From: Marinifaba aquimaris
Lineage (GTDB): Bacteria; Pseudomonadota; Gammaproteobacteria; Enterobacterales; Alteromonadaceae
Length of the DNA stretch: 56,514 nt
Assembly (NCBI RefSeq): GCF_013328345.1
Contig: NZ_JABULX010000027.1
Location: 1-56,514 of the forward strand
Direction: 5' to 3'
Shown here one piece after another: positions 1 through 9,130 of this stretch. The notes under the pieces are model-generated. The model had not been told where the DNA came from. It made no database searches and worked only from the letters and a program-made list of their open reading frames with translations. The translations under genes were made by a program, and so were the position numbers. Numbering within the stretch: position 1 is the first letter of the stretch; every line of letters starts with the position of its first letter.

Positions 1-72
1 TCAGAAGTGAAACCTAATAGCGGCGATGGTAGTGTGGGAGGTCCCATGTGAGAGTAGCACACTGCCAGACTC
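1..72 (+). rRNA. 5S rRNA, 3' part
   Basis: The first 72 bases match the 3' half of bacterial 5S rRNA: the TCAGAAGTGAAAC segment, the CGATGGTAGTGTGGG segment, then GAGAGTAG and CTGCCAG near the end. The 5' half lies outside the window. It implies an rRNA operon to the left, read on the plus strand. The exact 3' end is estimated from the family consensus. Confidence 0.9.
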
Positions 73-81
73 CTATTGAAG

Positions 82-113
82 AAAAGCCCGTTACGAAAGT
101 AACGGGCTTTTTG
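82..113 (+). terminator. rRNA operon terminator
   Basis: A perfect 12-bp stem (AAAGCCCGTTAC with GTAACGGGCTTT) closed by a GAAA tetraloop, followed by a T-rich run. It lies about 10 bases after the 5S gene, so it should end the rRNA transcript. Confidence 0.92.
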
Positions 114-315
114 CTTTTCTGCATTCTGATTTTTTCGGTAAATTAGGTTTTGTATTTTCTTTTTTCCAAGCCAATAAACTGAATGCTCGACTTATTTCTT
201 TCATTTATCGGAGATAAAATTTTCCATAAGTGAGATTTGTAATCATATTTCAACAACTTCGGTAAAAATAACTAAAAACTAGATGATTTTTTACTGTTAT
301 GTCTGGTGGGTCTAG

Positions 316-324
316 TGATATACT
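316..324 (+). promoter_or_regulatory. Probable extended -10 promoter of the EF-G gene
   Basis: TG-A-TATACT forms an extended -10 element about 45 bases before the EF-G start codon. No good -35 is seen at 17 bp, which suits an extended -10 promoter. The rest of 114-368 is AT-rich and shows no gene. Confidence 0.45.
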
Positions 325-368
325 TCGCCGGATTTTTAATTCACTTATTATTTTAATAGAGCAAAACA

Positions 369-2450
369 ATGGCAGATTTAGCTAAATACAGAAATATCGG
401 TATTTTCGCCCACGTTGATGCGGGTAAAACTACGACGACTGAACGTATCCTTAAACTTACTGGTCAAATCCACAAAACTGGTGAGGTACACGAAGGTGAA
501 GCAACTACTGACTTCATGGAACAGGAAGCTGAGCGTGGTATCACAATCCAGTCTGCTGCAGTAAGTTGTTTCTGGAACGATCACCGTTTAAACGTTATTG
601 ATACTCCGGGCCACGTTGACTTCACAGTTGAAGTATACCGTTCATTAAAAGTATTAGACGGCGGTGTTGGTGTATTCTGTGGTTCTGGTGGTGTTGAGCC
701 TCAGTCAGAAACTAACTGGCGTTATGCTAACGAATCAGAAGTTGCTCGTTTAATCTTCGTAAACAAGTTAGACCGTATGGGTGCTGACTTCTACCGTGTT
801 GTAGGCCAAGTAGAAAAAGTACTTGGTGCTAACCCATTAGTTATGACATTACCTATCGGTATCGAAGATGACTTCTGTGGTGTTGTTGACGTATTAAACC
901 AAAAAGCTCTTGTTTGGGATGATTCAGGTCTTCCTGAAAACTACGAAGTACAAGATATCCCTGCTGACTTAGTAGAGAAAGCTGCTGAATACCGTGAGCA
1001 ATTAATCGAAACAGCTTTAGAAGCTGATGACGATTTATTAATGGCTTACATGGAAGGTGAAGAACCTACTTTAGAGCAAATTAAAGCTTGTATCCGTAAA
1101 GGTACTCGTGAGTTATTATTCTTCCCAACTTTCTGTGGTTCTGCATTCAAGAACAAAGGTATCCAATTAGTATTAGATGCTGTTGTTGATTACTTACCAG
1201 CTCCAACAGAAGTTGATCCTCAACCTCTTACAGATGAAGAAGGTGAGCCTACTGGTGAAGTTGCTACAGTTTCTGCAGAAGAGCCATTACGTGCTTTAGC
1301 ATTCAAAATTATGGATGACCGTTTCGGTGCACTTACATTCATCCGTATCTACTCAGGTCGTATGAAGAAAGGTGATACTATTCTTAACTCTGCTACAGGT
1401 AAAACTGAGCGTATCGGCCGTATGGTTGAAATGCAAGCAGATGACCGCAACGAATTAACTGAAGCGCAAGCTGGTGATATCATTGCTGTTGTTGGTATGA
1501 AGAATGTTCAAACAGGTCACACTTTATGTGATCCTAAAGACCCTTGTATCCTTGAAGCGATGGTATTCCCAGAGCCAGTAATCTCAATCTCTGTTAAGCC
1601 TAAAGATAAAGGTTCAACTGAGAAAATGGGTATCGCTATCGGTAAGATGGTTGCAGAAGATCCTTCATTCCGCGTTGAAACAGACGAAGATTCAGGTGAG
1701 ACAATCTTATCTGGTATGGGTGAATTACACTTAGATATCAAAGTTGATATCCTTAAGCGTACATACGGCGTTGAGTTAGAAGTAGGTCAACCACAGGTTG
1801 CTTACCGTGAAACGATTACGCAAGAAATCGAAGATTCATTCACTCATAAGAAGCAATCTGGTGGTTCTGGTCAGTTCGGTAAGATCGACTACCGCATCAA
1901 GCCAGGTGAGCCGAACTCTGGTTTCGTTTTCAACTCAACAGTTGTTGGTGGTAACGTACCTAAAGAATTCTGGCCTGCAGTTGAAAAAGGCTTCGCTGGT
2001 ATGATGGAAAGCGGTGTATTAGCTGGCTTCCCTACATTAGACGTTGAAGTTGAATTATTCGACGGTTCATTCCACGCAGTTGACTCATCAGCTGTTGCTT
2101 TCGAAATCGCTGCTAAAGGTGCTTTCCGTCAATCAATGCCTAAAGCTGGTGCTCAATTATTAGAGCCTATCATGAAGGTTGACGTTTTCACTCCAGAAGA
2201 CAACGTTGGTGACGTAATCGGTGACTTAAACCGTCGTCGTGGTATGATCAAAGACCAAGAAGCTGGCGCTACTGGCGTTCGCATTAAGGGTGACGTACCA
2301 TTATCAGAAATGTTCGGTTATATCGGTCACTTACGTACTATTACTTCAGGTCGTGGTCAGTTCTCAATGGAATTCAGCCACTACTCAGCATGTCCACAAA
2401 ACGTTGCTGACGAAGTAATCGCTGCTGCTAAAGAAGCAAACAAAGACTAA
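369..2450 (+). CDS. fusA: Elongation factor G (second, orphan copy; EF-G 2 type)
   Basis: GTPase that drives ribosomal translocation in the cytoplasm. The G-domain motifs are present: AHVDAGKTT (residues 14-22), DTPGH (78-82) and NKLD (132-135), followed by the usual EF-G domains II-V, for 693 residues in all. The gene stands alone behind an rRNA operon, without rpsL, rpsG or tuf, so it is not the str-operon copy. Family knowledge: many Vibrio, Shewanella and Colwellia genomes carry such a second EF-G. Whether it acts in translocation, recycling or stress is not visible here. The Shine-Dalgarno before the ATG is weak (TAGAG). A strong terminator follows. Confidence 0.93.
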   Translation: MADLAKYRNIGIFAHVDAGKTTTTERILKLTGQIHKTGEVHEGEATTDFMEQEAERGITIQSAAVSCFWNDHRLNVIDTPGHVDFTVEVYRSLKVLDGGVGVFCGSGGVEPQSETNWRYANESEVARLIFVNKLDRMGADFYRVVGQVEKVLGANPLVMTLPIGIEDDFCGVVDVLNQKALVWDDSGLPENYEVQDIPADLVEKAAEYREQLIETALEADDDLLMAYMEGEEPTLEQIKACIRKGTRELLFFPTFCGSAFKNKGIQLVLDAVVDYLPAPTEVDPQPLTDEEGEPTGEVATVSAEEPLRALAFKIMDDRFGALTFIRIYSGRMKKGDTILNSATGKTERIGRMVEMQADDRNELTEAQAGDIIAVVGMKNVQTGHTLCDPKDPCILEAMVFPEPVISISVKPKDKGSTEKMGIAIGKMVAEDPSFRVETDEDSGETILSGMGELHLDIKVDILKRTYGVELEVGQPQVAYRETITQEIEDSFTHKKQSGGSGQFGKIDYRIKPGEPNSGFVFNSTVVGGNVPKEFWPAVEKGFAGMMESGVLAGFPTLDVEVELFDGSFHAVDSSAVAFEIAAKGAFRQSMPKAGAQLLEPIMKVDVFTPEDNVGDVIGDLNRRRGMIKDQEAGATGVRIKGDVPLSEMFGYIGHLRTITSGRGQFSMEFSHYSACPQNVADEVIAAAKEANKD

Positions 2451-2471
2451 TATTTAATTATTGTTTTTGAT

Positions 2472-2500
2472 AAAAGCCTCGCTATTTGCGGGGCTTTTTT
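2472..2500 (+). terminator. Terminator after EF-G
   Basis: AAAAGCC-TCGC pairs with GCGGGGCTTTT around a short loop and runs into six Ts. It lies 22 bases after the EF-G stop codon on the plus strand. Confidence 0.85.
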
Positions 2501-2536
2501 GTTTCTGAAGATAAAGACTCAAATTTTTATATGGTA

Positions 2537-2567
2537 AAAAAAAGCCTCGATTATTCGAGGCTTTTTT
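2537..2567 (-). terminator. Terminator of pheA, works on both strands
   Basis: Perfect stem AAAAGCCTCGA / TCGAGGCTTTT with a TTAT loop, A-rich on one side and T-rich on the other. It sits 23 bases after the pheA stop codon, so it ends pheA and backs up the EF-G terminator. Confidence 0.85.
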
Positions 2568-2589
2568 ACTAGATGTGGAGTTAAGTTTG

Positions 2590-3765
2590 TTACTTTTCTC
2601 TTTCGTAACAACCAAGTGTCACAACATAATTGGTCATACGTTCATTAATGATGTGACCAAGCGCTTTTTGATATTGCGGATCATTGGCATTGGCCATAAC
2701 ATCAATGTAGAACATTTCTTCTTTTGGCTTACCGTTGATAGGGCGAGATTCAAGCTTACATAAATCTAAACCGTACTCACTAAAAGCGAGTAGAGGCTTA
2801 ACTAGTGCGCCTGGCTCTTGGTTAACTGACATGATTAATGATGTTTTAGCTAGTGATTGCTGAGGTACTTGTAAACGCTCTTTGGAAATTACGACAAAGC
2901 GTGTTGTGTTTGCTTCTTTTTGATTAGCAACCTGATTGATAATAGAGGTTAAACCATAAAACTGTGCACCTTGCTCACTACCAATAACAGCAACAGTTGG
3001 ATCCTGTAATTCAGCAACTTTTGCCATGGCAGCCGATGTACTCGACATCGCTTCTACGTGAACATCTTCAGGTAAACTTGCTAAGAAATCAGAACACTGC
3101 GCTACAGGTTGAAAGTGGGCATAAATGGTCTTGATTTTCGCTAGCTCAGAGTCTACTGCGGTTAATAAGCTGTGTTTAACATCTATTGTTTGTTCACCCA
3201 CAATGTGGATCTCTTCAGCGTACTTTTGTAGTAGGTCATAAACTTCATTGATACTACCAGAAGAGGTGTTTTCTAATGGTAAGATGGCGTTGTCTGCTTC
3301 TTCAGCTTTAACGGCTTTAAAGATATCATCAAAGCCATGACAACCCACTTCTTCAATGGCTTCAACACTGCCAAGTTTAGACTTGTAATAAGTACAGGCT
3401 GCGATGTGGCTGTAAGAACCCTGTCCACCTAAGAAAGCAACTTTAACTTTGTCTTGGTGATGTTCTGGCAGCGAATGTTCAGCAATATACTTAATTTGAA
3501 GATCGACTGAGTCTTCAACAATTGTCCGGTAAATGTGATTGATGTAGTTTTCATCAAGTGCCAATGGCTCGCCTTTTTTAACAAGGTTTTGCATTAGCAA
3601 TTGTTCACGTGCTACATCACGTATGGCACGTCTATCTTGTATTTTACTTTTGGCAACTTCGATACTGATCTCACGGCGTCTAGCGAGAAGCTTTAGCAGC
3701 GACTCATCTAAGTCTGTGATTTCATCGCGAAGTGCAATTAAATCAATTTTATAGTCACCTGACAT
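2590..3765 (-). CDS. pheA: Bifunctional chorismate mutase / prephenate dehydratase (P-protein)
   Basis: Converts chorismate to prephenate and then to phenylpyruvate, the committed branch to phenylalanine. The 391-residue order is typical: AroQ-type chorismate mutase helices (about 1-90, with the LRDEI...LLKLLARRREIS pattern), prephenate dehydratase (about 105-285, including TTRFVVIS), and a C-terminal ACT domain with the ESRP motif for phenylalanine feedback. The gene stands alone between its own promoter and terminator. A structured 110-base leader precedes it, but no Phe-rich leader peptide is seen. The start is the ATG at 3765; the Shine-Dalgarno is weak (AGGGA). Confidence 0.95.
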   Translation of the reverse strand: MSGDYKIDLIALRDEITDLDESLLKLLARRREISIEVAKSKIQDRRAIRDVAREQLLMQNLVKKGEPLALDENYINHIYRTIVEDSVDLQIKYIAEHSLPEHHQDKVKVAFLGGQGSYSHIAACTYYKSKLGSVEAIEEVGCHGFDDIFKAVKAEEADNAILPLENTSSGSINEVYDLLQKYAEEIHIVGEQTIDVKHSLLTAVDSELAKIKTIYAHFQPVAQCSDFLASLPEDVHVEAMSSTSAAMAKVAELQDPTVAVIGSEQGAQFYGLTSIINQVANQKEANTTRFVVISKERLQVPQQSLAKTSLIMSVNQEPGALVKPLLAFSEYGLDLCKLESRPINGKPKEEMFYIDVMANANDPQYQKALGHIINERMTNYVVTLGCYEREK

Positions 3766-3787
3766 TAAGGGTGTCCCTGGCTTTATT

Positions 3788-3844
3788 AGTCTTGATAAAA
3801 GACTTTATTCTTATGATGCTGTGAATAAAGTGAATTTTTATTCA
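3788..3844 (-). promoter_or_regulatory. Structured leader of pheA with competing stems
   Basis: Between the promoter and the pheA start lie three mutually related arms. TGAATAAA (3822-3829) pairs perfectly with TTTATTCA (3837-3844). The overlapping GAATAAAG (3823-3830) pairs equally well with CTTTATTC (3803-3810). A further hairpin, AGTCTT/AAGACT, spans 3788-3804. The pairings exclude each other, as in an attenuator, but there is no T-run after the last hairpin and no Phe-rich leader peptide. Low base complexity could explain part of this. Confidence 0.4.
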
Positions 3845-3881
3845 GTTTTTTAGCATTGAGAAAGGTTTTTACTTGAAGAGA

Positions 3882-3910
3882 ATAATTAGAAAAATTGGCC
3901 TGAGTGTCAA
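3882..3910 (-). promoter_or_regulatory. Promoter of pheA
   Basis: On the minus strand a perfect TTGACA (3905-3910) is separated by exactly 17 bp from AATTAT (3882-3887). Transcription would start near 3875, leaving a leader of about 110 bases before the pheA ATG. Confidence 0.75.
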
Positions 3911-4001
3911 GCTAACATACCGTTTTTGGGCATAATATTTTTTTATACCGTATAAGCCAGTTAGTCATTGGTGGCTAGTAAGGCTAGCCACCGAACAAAG
4001 C

Positions 4002-5777
4002 CTATTTATTTACTCTTTTTAACCAAAGCTTTGCTTTATCTTCGTCTACGATTTTGAGTTTAATTTCTTGTTTTGCTTTTAACGAGCTTGTATTCAATGT
4101 GGTAGTGAATAATTCATCACGTCTGAAGCCGTGTATTGTTACTTTTTCTAAATGCGCAACACTTGCTAATACAGCTTGCCAGTTCGCTGTCGTTATTTGC
4201 TGTTGGTTGATTGCAATAAGATTATCATTTGCACTCAAACCAGCATGCATCGCTGCACTGTTGGTAGCAACGTTGATAATGTTGATACCTAAATTGGCTG
4301 GCTTAACATTGATTCCCAATTCTAATTGGCGCGGCTTTAAATCTACTTTTGTTAGTTCTACACCAAATTCAGCTAGAAAGTTCGCAATGGGGATGTCTTC
4401 AGTGCCTTCGAGCCATGCTTTAAATTGCTCTGTCACGTCTAGTTTTAACAATGCTTGAACTTTATCAATGAAACTTGAATAGTGAGTACCCTGATAATCT
4501 CCCTTGGCCCAATCTTGCCAAAAGTCTCGCATAATCGTTTGCAAATTATCTTCTTGGTTCGTTTCTTTTCTTAAAAGTAAATCGAAGCAAAGCGCTGCAA
4601 CGGCGCCTTTTACGTAGTAGCTGACAATTGCATTAGTAGCATTTTCATCTTGTTTATAGAATTTAGTCCAAGCATCAAAACTCGAGTCAACCGTACTTTG
4701 AACAAATCGCCCTTGGCAATTTTCTAAGCGTTGTAATGTTTTAGTTATAACATTCAAATACTGATTGGCATCAACTAGCTCTGTTTGGTTCAAAGACCAA
4801 TCATCGATATAAGAGGTGATACCTTCATAAAACCAGAGTTGTCGCGTATAGGTTTCAGTACCTATGTTGGGATTGATGAATTCTGCTGGGCGAATACGTT
4901 TAACATTCCAAGTGTGGAAATACTCGTGGCTCGATAAACTTAAAAAGGTCTGATATTCATCACTAATTTTATCGCTTGGATCCTGTGCTGTTGGCAATGT
5001 AGAGCGCCCACATAGCAGAGCGGTTGAATTTAAATGCTCCAGACCGCCAAAACCATCTCCAACCACGTTAACCATGAATAGGTATTGGTCGATAGGGTAG
5101 GGTTTTTCAAAGTAGTCTAGGTGATGTTGGCAAATAGGCGTGAGGTCTTTAGCAATTCTATCTGTATCAGCGTTATGAACACCTGATATGACAACATAAT
5201 GTGGTATGTCGTAGACATCGAAACGGACAGTACTGAAATCAGACATTTCAAAAGGATAATCGATAAGTTCAAGGTAGTTCGGCGCGCTGAAAGTGCCAAA
5301 ATCGAACATATCCCCTGAGTCTTCTCTTGTTAGGCCTGTAGCGAGTTGCCAATGGGGTAAAGCATCTGGCTTTAGTATTTCTACAGTGTGTTTGCTGTTT
5401 TCAAACTCAGGCACTTTTATAAACGCACTAGTTCCATTAATAAACCCTCTAAATTGGTCTAAATAAGCGGTTCGGACTGACGTATCAAAAGCATACACCT
5501 GATAGGTTAATTCAAAGCCTGACTTGTTGTTATTAATGCGCCAAGTTTGTTTGTCCAGCTTCTCTAGCGCTAATTCACGGCCATCAAGTTGATAAGCGTT
5601 AATAGAAACGATGTTTTTAGCAAAATCGCGGATCATATAACTACCTGGTATCCAACTTGGTAGTGAGACATTACAATGAGATTGTTCCGAAGTACTGACA
5701 GTCATTTTGATATCAAAAATATGACCGTTAAATTGATTGGCTGCGATTTGGTAGTGAACGGGCGCCTGAATAGACAT
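4002..5777 (-). CDS. M61 family metallopeptidase with PDZ domain
   Basis: Zinc aminopeptidase of the M61 (glycyl aminopeptidase-like) family. It has the zinc motif HEYFH at residues 284-288, followed by TWNVKRIRP, a probable third ligand in WFYEG near 318, and the GFGGLEH stretch at 242-248 typical of the family. The N-terminal 170 residues form the family's beta domain, and a PDZ domain lies near residues 470-560. Length (591) is normal. No signal peptide is evident, so it is probably cytoplasmic. It starts 125 bp from the divergent DUF962 gene. The exact substrate is unknown. Confidence 0.9.
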   Translation of the reverse strand: MSIQAPVHYQIAANQFNGHIFDIKMTVSTSEQSHCNVSLPSWIPGSYMIRDFAKNIVSINAYQLDGRELALEKLDKQTWRINNNKSGFELTYQVYAFDTSVRTAYLDQFRGFINGTSAFIKVPEFENSKHTVEILKPDALPHWQLATGLTREDSGDMFDFGTFSAPNYLELIDYPFEMSDFSTVRFDVYDIPHYVVISGVHNADTDRIAKDLTPICQHHLDYFEKPYPIDQYLFMVNVVGDGFGGLEHLNSTALLCGRSTLPTAQDPSDKISDEYQTFLSLSSHEYFHTWNVKRIRPAEFINPNIGTETYTRQLWFYEGITSYIDDWSLNQTELVDANQYLNVITKTLQRLENCQGRFVQSTVDSSFDAWTKFYKQDENATNAIVSYYVKGAVAALCFDLLLRKETNQEDNLQTIMRDFWQDWAKGDYQGTHYSSFIDKVQALLKLDVTEQFKAWLEGTEDIPIANFLAEFGVELTKVDLKPRQLELGINVKPANLGINIINVATNSAAMHAGLSANDNLIAINQQQITTANWQAVLASVAHLEKVTIHGFRRDELFTTTLNTSSLKAKQEIKLKIVDEDKAKLWLKRVNK

Positions 5778-5902
5778 ATGTTAGCCTTATTTTGCTGCTG
5801 TAACTTACCGGATACAGTATGGGCTATTATTCAATAACTCAATAGGCTAGCGGTAAACTAGTTTTTTAAGTTATCTTAATTTTGTTTATTAATGAGTGCA
5901 TT

Positions 5903-6367
5903 ATGAATCAGCAACTTACAAATTGGTTAAACGAATATAGTCAGAGTCATCAAAACCCTACAAATAAACGGATACATCATGTGGCTGTACCTATTATTTT
6001 TTGGTCTGTTATGGCGTTACTTGATCTGATTACAATTGGTATCAGTTTAGGCTCGTTTACTTTGTCGGTGTTATGGCCTGTAATGCTGTTAGTGCTTTGT
6101 TGGTACTGTTTTTATTCATTAATTATTGGCATGTGCATGGGGCTTTTATGTGCAGTTGGTTTATTGCTTATTTACTTAGCTCAGATGTATCAAATAAATA
6201 TGATGGTTTATGCGTTGGTTGCGTTTATCATCGCTTGGATAGCCCAGTTCTACGGTCACAAAATTGAAGGGAAGAAGCCTGCTTTTATTCGTGACTTATT
6301 ATTTCTACTGATTGGCCCTATCTGGGTAATATTACCCTTATTAAAAAAGTTAAATGTCAAATATTAA
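5903..6367 (+). CDS. DUF962 / Mpo1-like membrane protein
   Basis: A 154-residue protein with about four hydrophobic segments. It carries the conserved family features: NKRIHHVAVP near the N-terminus and AQFYGHKIEGKKPA near residue 120. Family knowledge: the yeast member Mpo1 is an iron-dependent dioxygenase that acts on 2-hydroxy fatty acids; the bacterial role is not established. The frame extends seven codons upstream to a TTG at 5882, but the ATG at 5903 is a better start and lies behind a GAG element. The gene stands alone. Confidence 0.8.
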   Translation: MNQQLTNWLNEYSQSHQNPTNKRIHHVAVPIIFWSVMALLDLITIGISLGSFTLSVLWPVMLLVLCWYCFYSLIIGMCMGLLCAVGLLLIYLAQMYQINMMVYALVAFIIAWIAQFYGHKIEGKKPAFIRDLLFLLIGPIWVILPLLKKLNVKY

Positions 6368-6468
6368 CGGTGAAACTACATAATAAATAGCTTAAATACC
6401 GTGAATGAAGTTAAAAATTACAATAAGATGAAAGACTTACTCAATTTTTTGTTTTGGAGTACAAATAA

Positions 6469-7557
6469 GTGACTTGGGCAGATAAATGGCACAAGCTAGT
6501 TGAAGATAGAGACCGCTTTTTCTGGTTTTTACAAACCACAGGTTGGGCAGGTTATGCATTAGTCCATTACTTAGGTTCTCTATTATACGAAATGCGCGAC
6601 ATTTTCTGGGTCGTGATTATTTTAAGTGCCTGGTCAGGTTGGATCCTGACAATCCCTCTTCGCTATGTTTACCGCATGGTATGGAACAGTTCGCCATGGA
6701 AAATTGCATTGACGATTATGTTATCGTCATATGTCATAGGCCTACTGTGGGCGGTAATTAAAAACTTCAATTATTGGGAAATATACAAATACGGTTACCG
6801 ACCTGATTCTTGGATACATTATTTTTCAAACGGTACTTGGTCTTTCTATAATATTTTGTGTTGGGCAGGCCTTTACTTTGGTATTAAATACTACCAGTTG
6901 TTACAGCAAGAAAAGCAAAAAGCACTGCAAGCTAAAACGATGGCGCATCAAGCGCAATTAAAAATGTTACGTTATCAGCTTAATCCACACTTTTTGTTCA
7001 ATACACTTAACGCTATTTCAACCTTGGTATTGATTGAAGAAAATAATACTGCCAATAAAATGGTGACGCGTTTAAGTGACTTCTTGCGATATTCACTTGA
7101 AAGTGACCCGATAAAAAGGGTGCCGTTAGAACAAGAAGTAAAAGCGTTGAAACTTTACTTAGATATTGAAAAAGTCCGGTTTGAAGACAGGCTTAAAGTA
7201 AACTGGGATATAGACGAAATAAGTATGCAAGCTTTAGTACCGAGTTTGATATTGCAGCCTATAATTGAGAATGCAATAAAATACGGTATTTCTAAGAAGA
7301 TTGACGGTGGTCAAATTGATGTAAAAGCCCGAGTATTTAGCGGCGATTTACTGATAGAAATTGCAGATAATGGCCCAGGTGCAGATATACAAAATGGTCA
7401 GCTTGCTCGCGAAGGTGGAGTAGGTTTACCGAATATCAGAGAACGTTTACAGTCTTTGTATGGCAATAACCATGCATTTTATATTGAAGCGAACGAGCCG
7501 AGTGGTTTGAAGGTACAATTTAGACTTCCGCACGAAGCGGTAAGCGAAGCTAACTAG
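6469..7557 (+). CDS. LytS/YehU-type sensor histidine kinase
   Basis: Inner-membrane sensor kinase. Residues 25-145 hold four hydrophobic segments with no recognisable ligand domain. The His_kinase (PF06580) box NPHFLFN follows with the phospho-acceptor His174, then an ATPase module with the N-box LQPIIENAIKYG (about 265-276) and DNGPG near 315. The start is a GTG behind TTTGGAG. The LytTR response regulator begins 35 bp downstream, so the two form an operon and a two-component system. The signal sensed is unknown. Confidence 0.9.
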   Translation: MTWADKWHKLVEDRDRFFWFLQTTGWAGYALVHYLGSLLYEMRDIFWVVIILSAWSGWILTIPLRYVYRMVWNSSPWKIALTIMLSSYVIGLLWAVIKNFNYWEIYKYGYRPDSWIHYFSNGTWSFYNILCWAGLYFGIKYYQLLQQEKQKALQAKTMAHQAQLKMLRYQLNPHFLFNTLNAISTLVLIEENNTANKMVTRLSDFLRYSLESDPIKRVPLEQEVKALKLYLDIEKVRFEDRLKVNWDIDEISMQALVPSLILQPIIENAIKYGISKKIDGGQIDVKARVFSGDLLIEIADNGPGADIQNGQLAREGGVGLPNIRERLQSLYGNNHAFYIEANEPSGLKVQFRLPHEAVSEAN

Positions 7558-7592
7558 AATAAATATAAAGGCATTTTTTAAAGGAAGTAGTA

Positions 7593-8411
7593 ATGAATAG
7601 AATTAAAACCATATTAGTAGACGATGAACCGCTTGCCCGAAAAGGTTTGAGCCTTCGTTTAGGTGCGTTTGACCAAATCGATTTAGTTGCTGAATGTGGT
7701 AATGGTTTAGATGCACTTGATGCAATCAAAGAGCATGAACCCGACTTAGTGTTTTTAGACATTCAGATGCCTGAATTAAATGGCTTTGATATTTTAAAGC
7801 GTTTGGAAGACTTAGATATTCCGTTACCGCTTGTCATTTTTGTTACTGCATTTGATCACTACGCGCTTAAAGCGTTTGAAGTACATGCTTTAGATTACTT
7901 ACTCAAGCCTTTAGATGAAGAGCGCTTAGCTGAAGCCATGGTTAAAGTAGAAGGCTACATCGACCAACAAGAAGATGCTAAGCATAAAGCTAATTTAGTG
8001 CGCTTAATGTCTGAAGTAACTGGCACTAATAGTGATGAAATCCTAAAGCAACTTGCTACAGGTGAGCCGTTAAAAGCACGTCGTTATTCAGACGTGCTTG
8101 CCATCAAAGATGGCGGTGAAATTACGCGTGTACCTTGTCGTGATATTTCTTGGATTGATGCTGCTGGTGATTATATGTGTGTGCATACTAAAGAGCAGAC
8201 TCATATTATGCGTAAAACTATGAAAGAGCTGGAAGCTGAACTCGATCCAAATATCTTCATTCGTGTTCACCGTTCAGCTATGGTTAATATTCACCAAGTA
8301 ATTAAGTTGTATACTCATGAAAATGGTGACTATTACATTGTTCTTTCTAACGAAAAAGAATTGAAGGTGAGTCGTAGTTACCGCGATCGCATTAAACAAG
8401 CCATCAAATAA
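7593..8411 (+). CDS. LytTR family response regulator
   Basis: The receiver domain spans residues 1-120, with the acidic pair D10/D11, the phospho-acceptor D56 in VFLDIQMPE and the lysine in DYLLKPL. A LytTR DNA-binding domain occupies about 165-270 (RYSDVLAIK... through IKLYTHENGDYYIVL). It is the partner of the upstream kinase and has the AlgR/LytR/YehT arrangement. The 272-residue length is a little above the usual 240-250 because of a longer linker. A terminator follows 17 bases after the stop. Its targets are not visible. Confidence 0.92.
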   Translation: MNRIKTILVDDEPLARKGLSLRLGAFDQIDLVAECGNGLDALDAIKEHEPDLVFLDIQMPELNGFDILKRLEDLDIPLPLVIFVTAFDHYALKAFEVHALDYLLKPLDEERLAEAMVKVEGYIDQQEDAKHKANLVRLMSEVTGTNSDEILKQLATGEPLKARRYSDVLAIKDGGEITRVPCRDISWIDAAGDYMCVHTKEQTHIMRKTMKELEAELDPNIFIRVHRSAMVNIHQVIKLYTHENGDYYIVLSNEKELKVSRSYRDRIKQAIK

Positions 8412-8427
8412 TTGGCTACTAAATATT

Positions 8428-8454
8428 AAAAAGCGCACGTGTTGCGCTTTTTTT
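8428..8454 (+). terminator. Terminator of the two-component operon
   Basis: AAAAGCGCA pairs with TGCGCTTTT around CGTGT and is followed by a T-run, just after the response regulator stop. Confidence 0.85.
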
Positions 8455-8550
8455 GTACCTGCTGTCTAGCAAATTAGCCTGTTCAACTTAAAAATCTGTC
8501 TAAATTAACTAATTGGCATAAGCTTAAATCTTTAGTTAATACGGGAGGTC

Positions 8551-8721
8551 ATGATGAAAACGTTACTGCGCTATAGTGTGTCTGCGGTGTGCTTGATTTT
8601 AGCCATTATATTTTCGGCTAGAGCAGGTGTAGCAGGTGGTGCTATTTTCTTTATTTTAGCTGTGCTGTTTGAGGGCTATTTCTGGTATTTAGTGACCAGA
8701 AAAGACAAAAAAAAGAGCTAA
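8551..8721 (+). CDS. Small membrane protein, 56 residues, unknown function
   Basis: Short gene starting at tandem ATGs (8551 and 8554) directly after a strong Shine-Dalgarno, GGGAGG. It encodes a positively charged N-terminus (MMKTLLRYS), a first hydrophobic segment of about 14 residues, a small Gly/Ala turn (ARAGVAGGA), a second segment (IFFILAVLFEGYFWYLV) and a basic tail RKDKKKS. That is a two-helix inner-membrane hairpin with a cytoplasmic C-terminus. The stop codon lies inside the stem of a terminator. It is not clearly linked to its neighbours. I do not recognise the family. Confidence 0.65.
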   Translation: MMKTLLRYSVSAVCLILAIIFSARAGVAGGAIFFILAVLFEGYFWYLVTRKDKKKS

Positions 8722-8750
8722 ATATCAATATTTAGCTCTTGATGATTTTT
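8713..8750 (-). terminator. Bidirectional terminator between the small ORF and ppnP
   Basis: A perfect 13-bp inverted repeat (AAGAGCTAAATAT / ATATTTAGCTCTT) at 8713-8740. Eight Ts follow on the minus strand, which suits ppnP. A weaker T-run on the plus side serves the small membrane protein, whose stop codon lies in the stem. Confidence 0.8.
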
Positions 8751-8757
8751 TAGTTAT

Positions 8758-9039
8758 TTATTCGTAAGTACAGTGGTAAGCGGTATCAACCGATACTCGT
8801 AATTGGAATTTATTATTTGCTGGTACTTCGAATTTTTCGCCCGCTTTAAATTCAACCCATTTACTTGCGCCTGGTAACATCACAGTCAGAGCACCACTTA
8901 CAACTGTCATGACTTCATCTTGACTGGTACCAAATTCATATTCACCTGCTGCCATAACGCCTACTGTCGCTGGAAGCTTTTCCCCTTGAAAGCCGATTGA
9001 TTTTACTTTTCCTTCAAAGTACTCGTTTACTTCAAACAT
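8758..9039 (-). CDS. ppnP: Pyrimidine/purine nucleoside phosphorylase
   Basis: Small cupin-fold enzyme (93 residues, the normal PpnP/YaiE, DUF1255 length) that splits nucleosides with phosphate into base and ribose-1-phosphate. It starts with the typical [14 protein letters not shown] and contains the [17 protein letters not shown] and [10 protein letters not shown] stretches of the family. An AAGGA Shine-Dalgarno precedes the ATG. The gene is monocistronic, with a strong terminator 20 bases after it. Confidence 0.93.
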   Translation of the reverse strand: MFEVNEYFEGKVKSIGFQGEKLPATVGVMAAGEYEFGTSQDEVMTVVSGALTVMLPGASKWVEFKAGEKFEVPANNKFQLRVSVDTAYHCTYE

Positions 9040-9130
9040 AACTTGTCCTTCACTTTTTTATTTTATCTGTTGTTCATTAAATCTTATATTTATGCTTAAA
9101 ACAAGAATAAATATCTATTTTTGGTGGTTT

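Noticed and set aside
3841-3875. Short ATG frame (MLKN) in the pheA leader as a leader peptide
   Set aside because: Only four codons, none for phenylalanine, and no ribosome site.
4054-4458. A 134-codon plus-strand open frame within the M61 peptidase gene
   Set aside because: Antisense shadow with no start signal; the minus-strand gene is a full-length family member.
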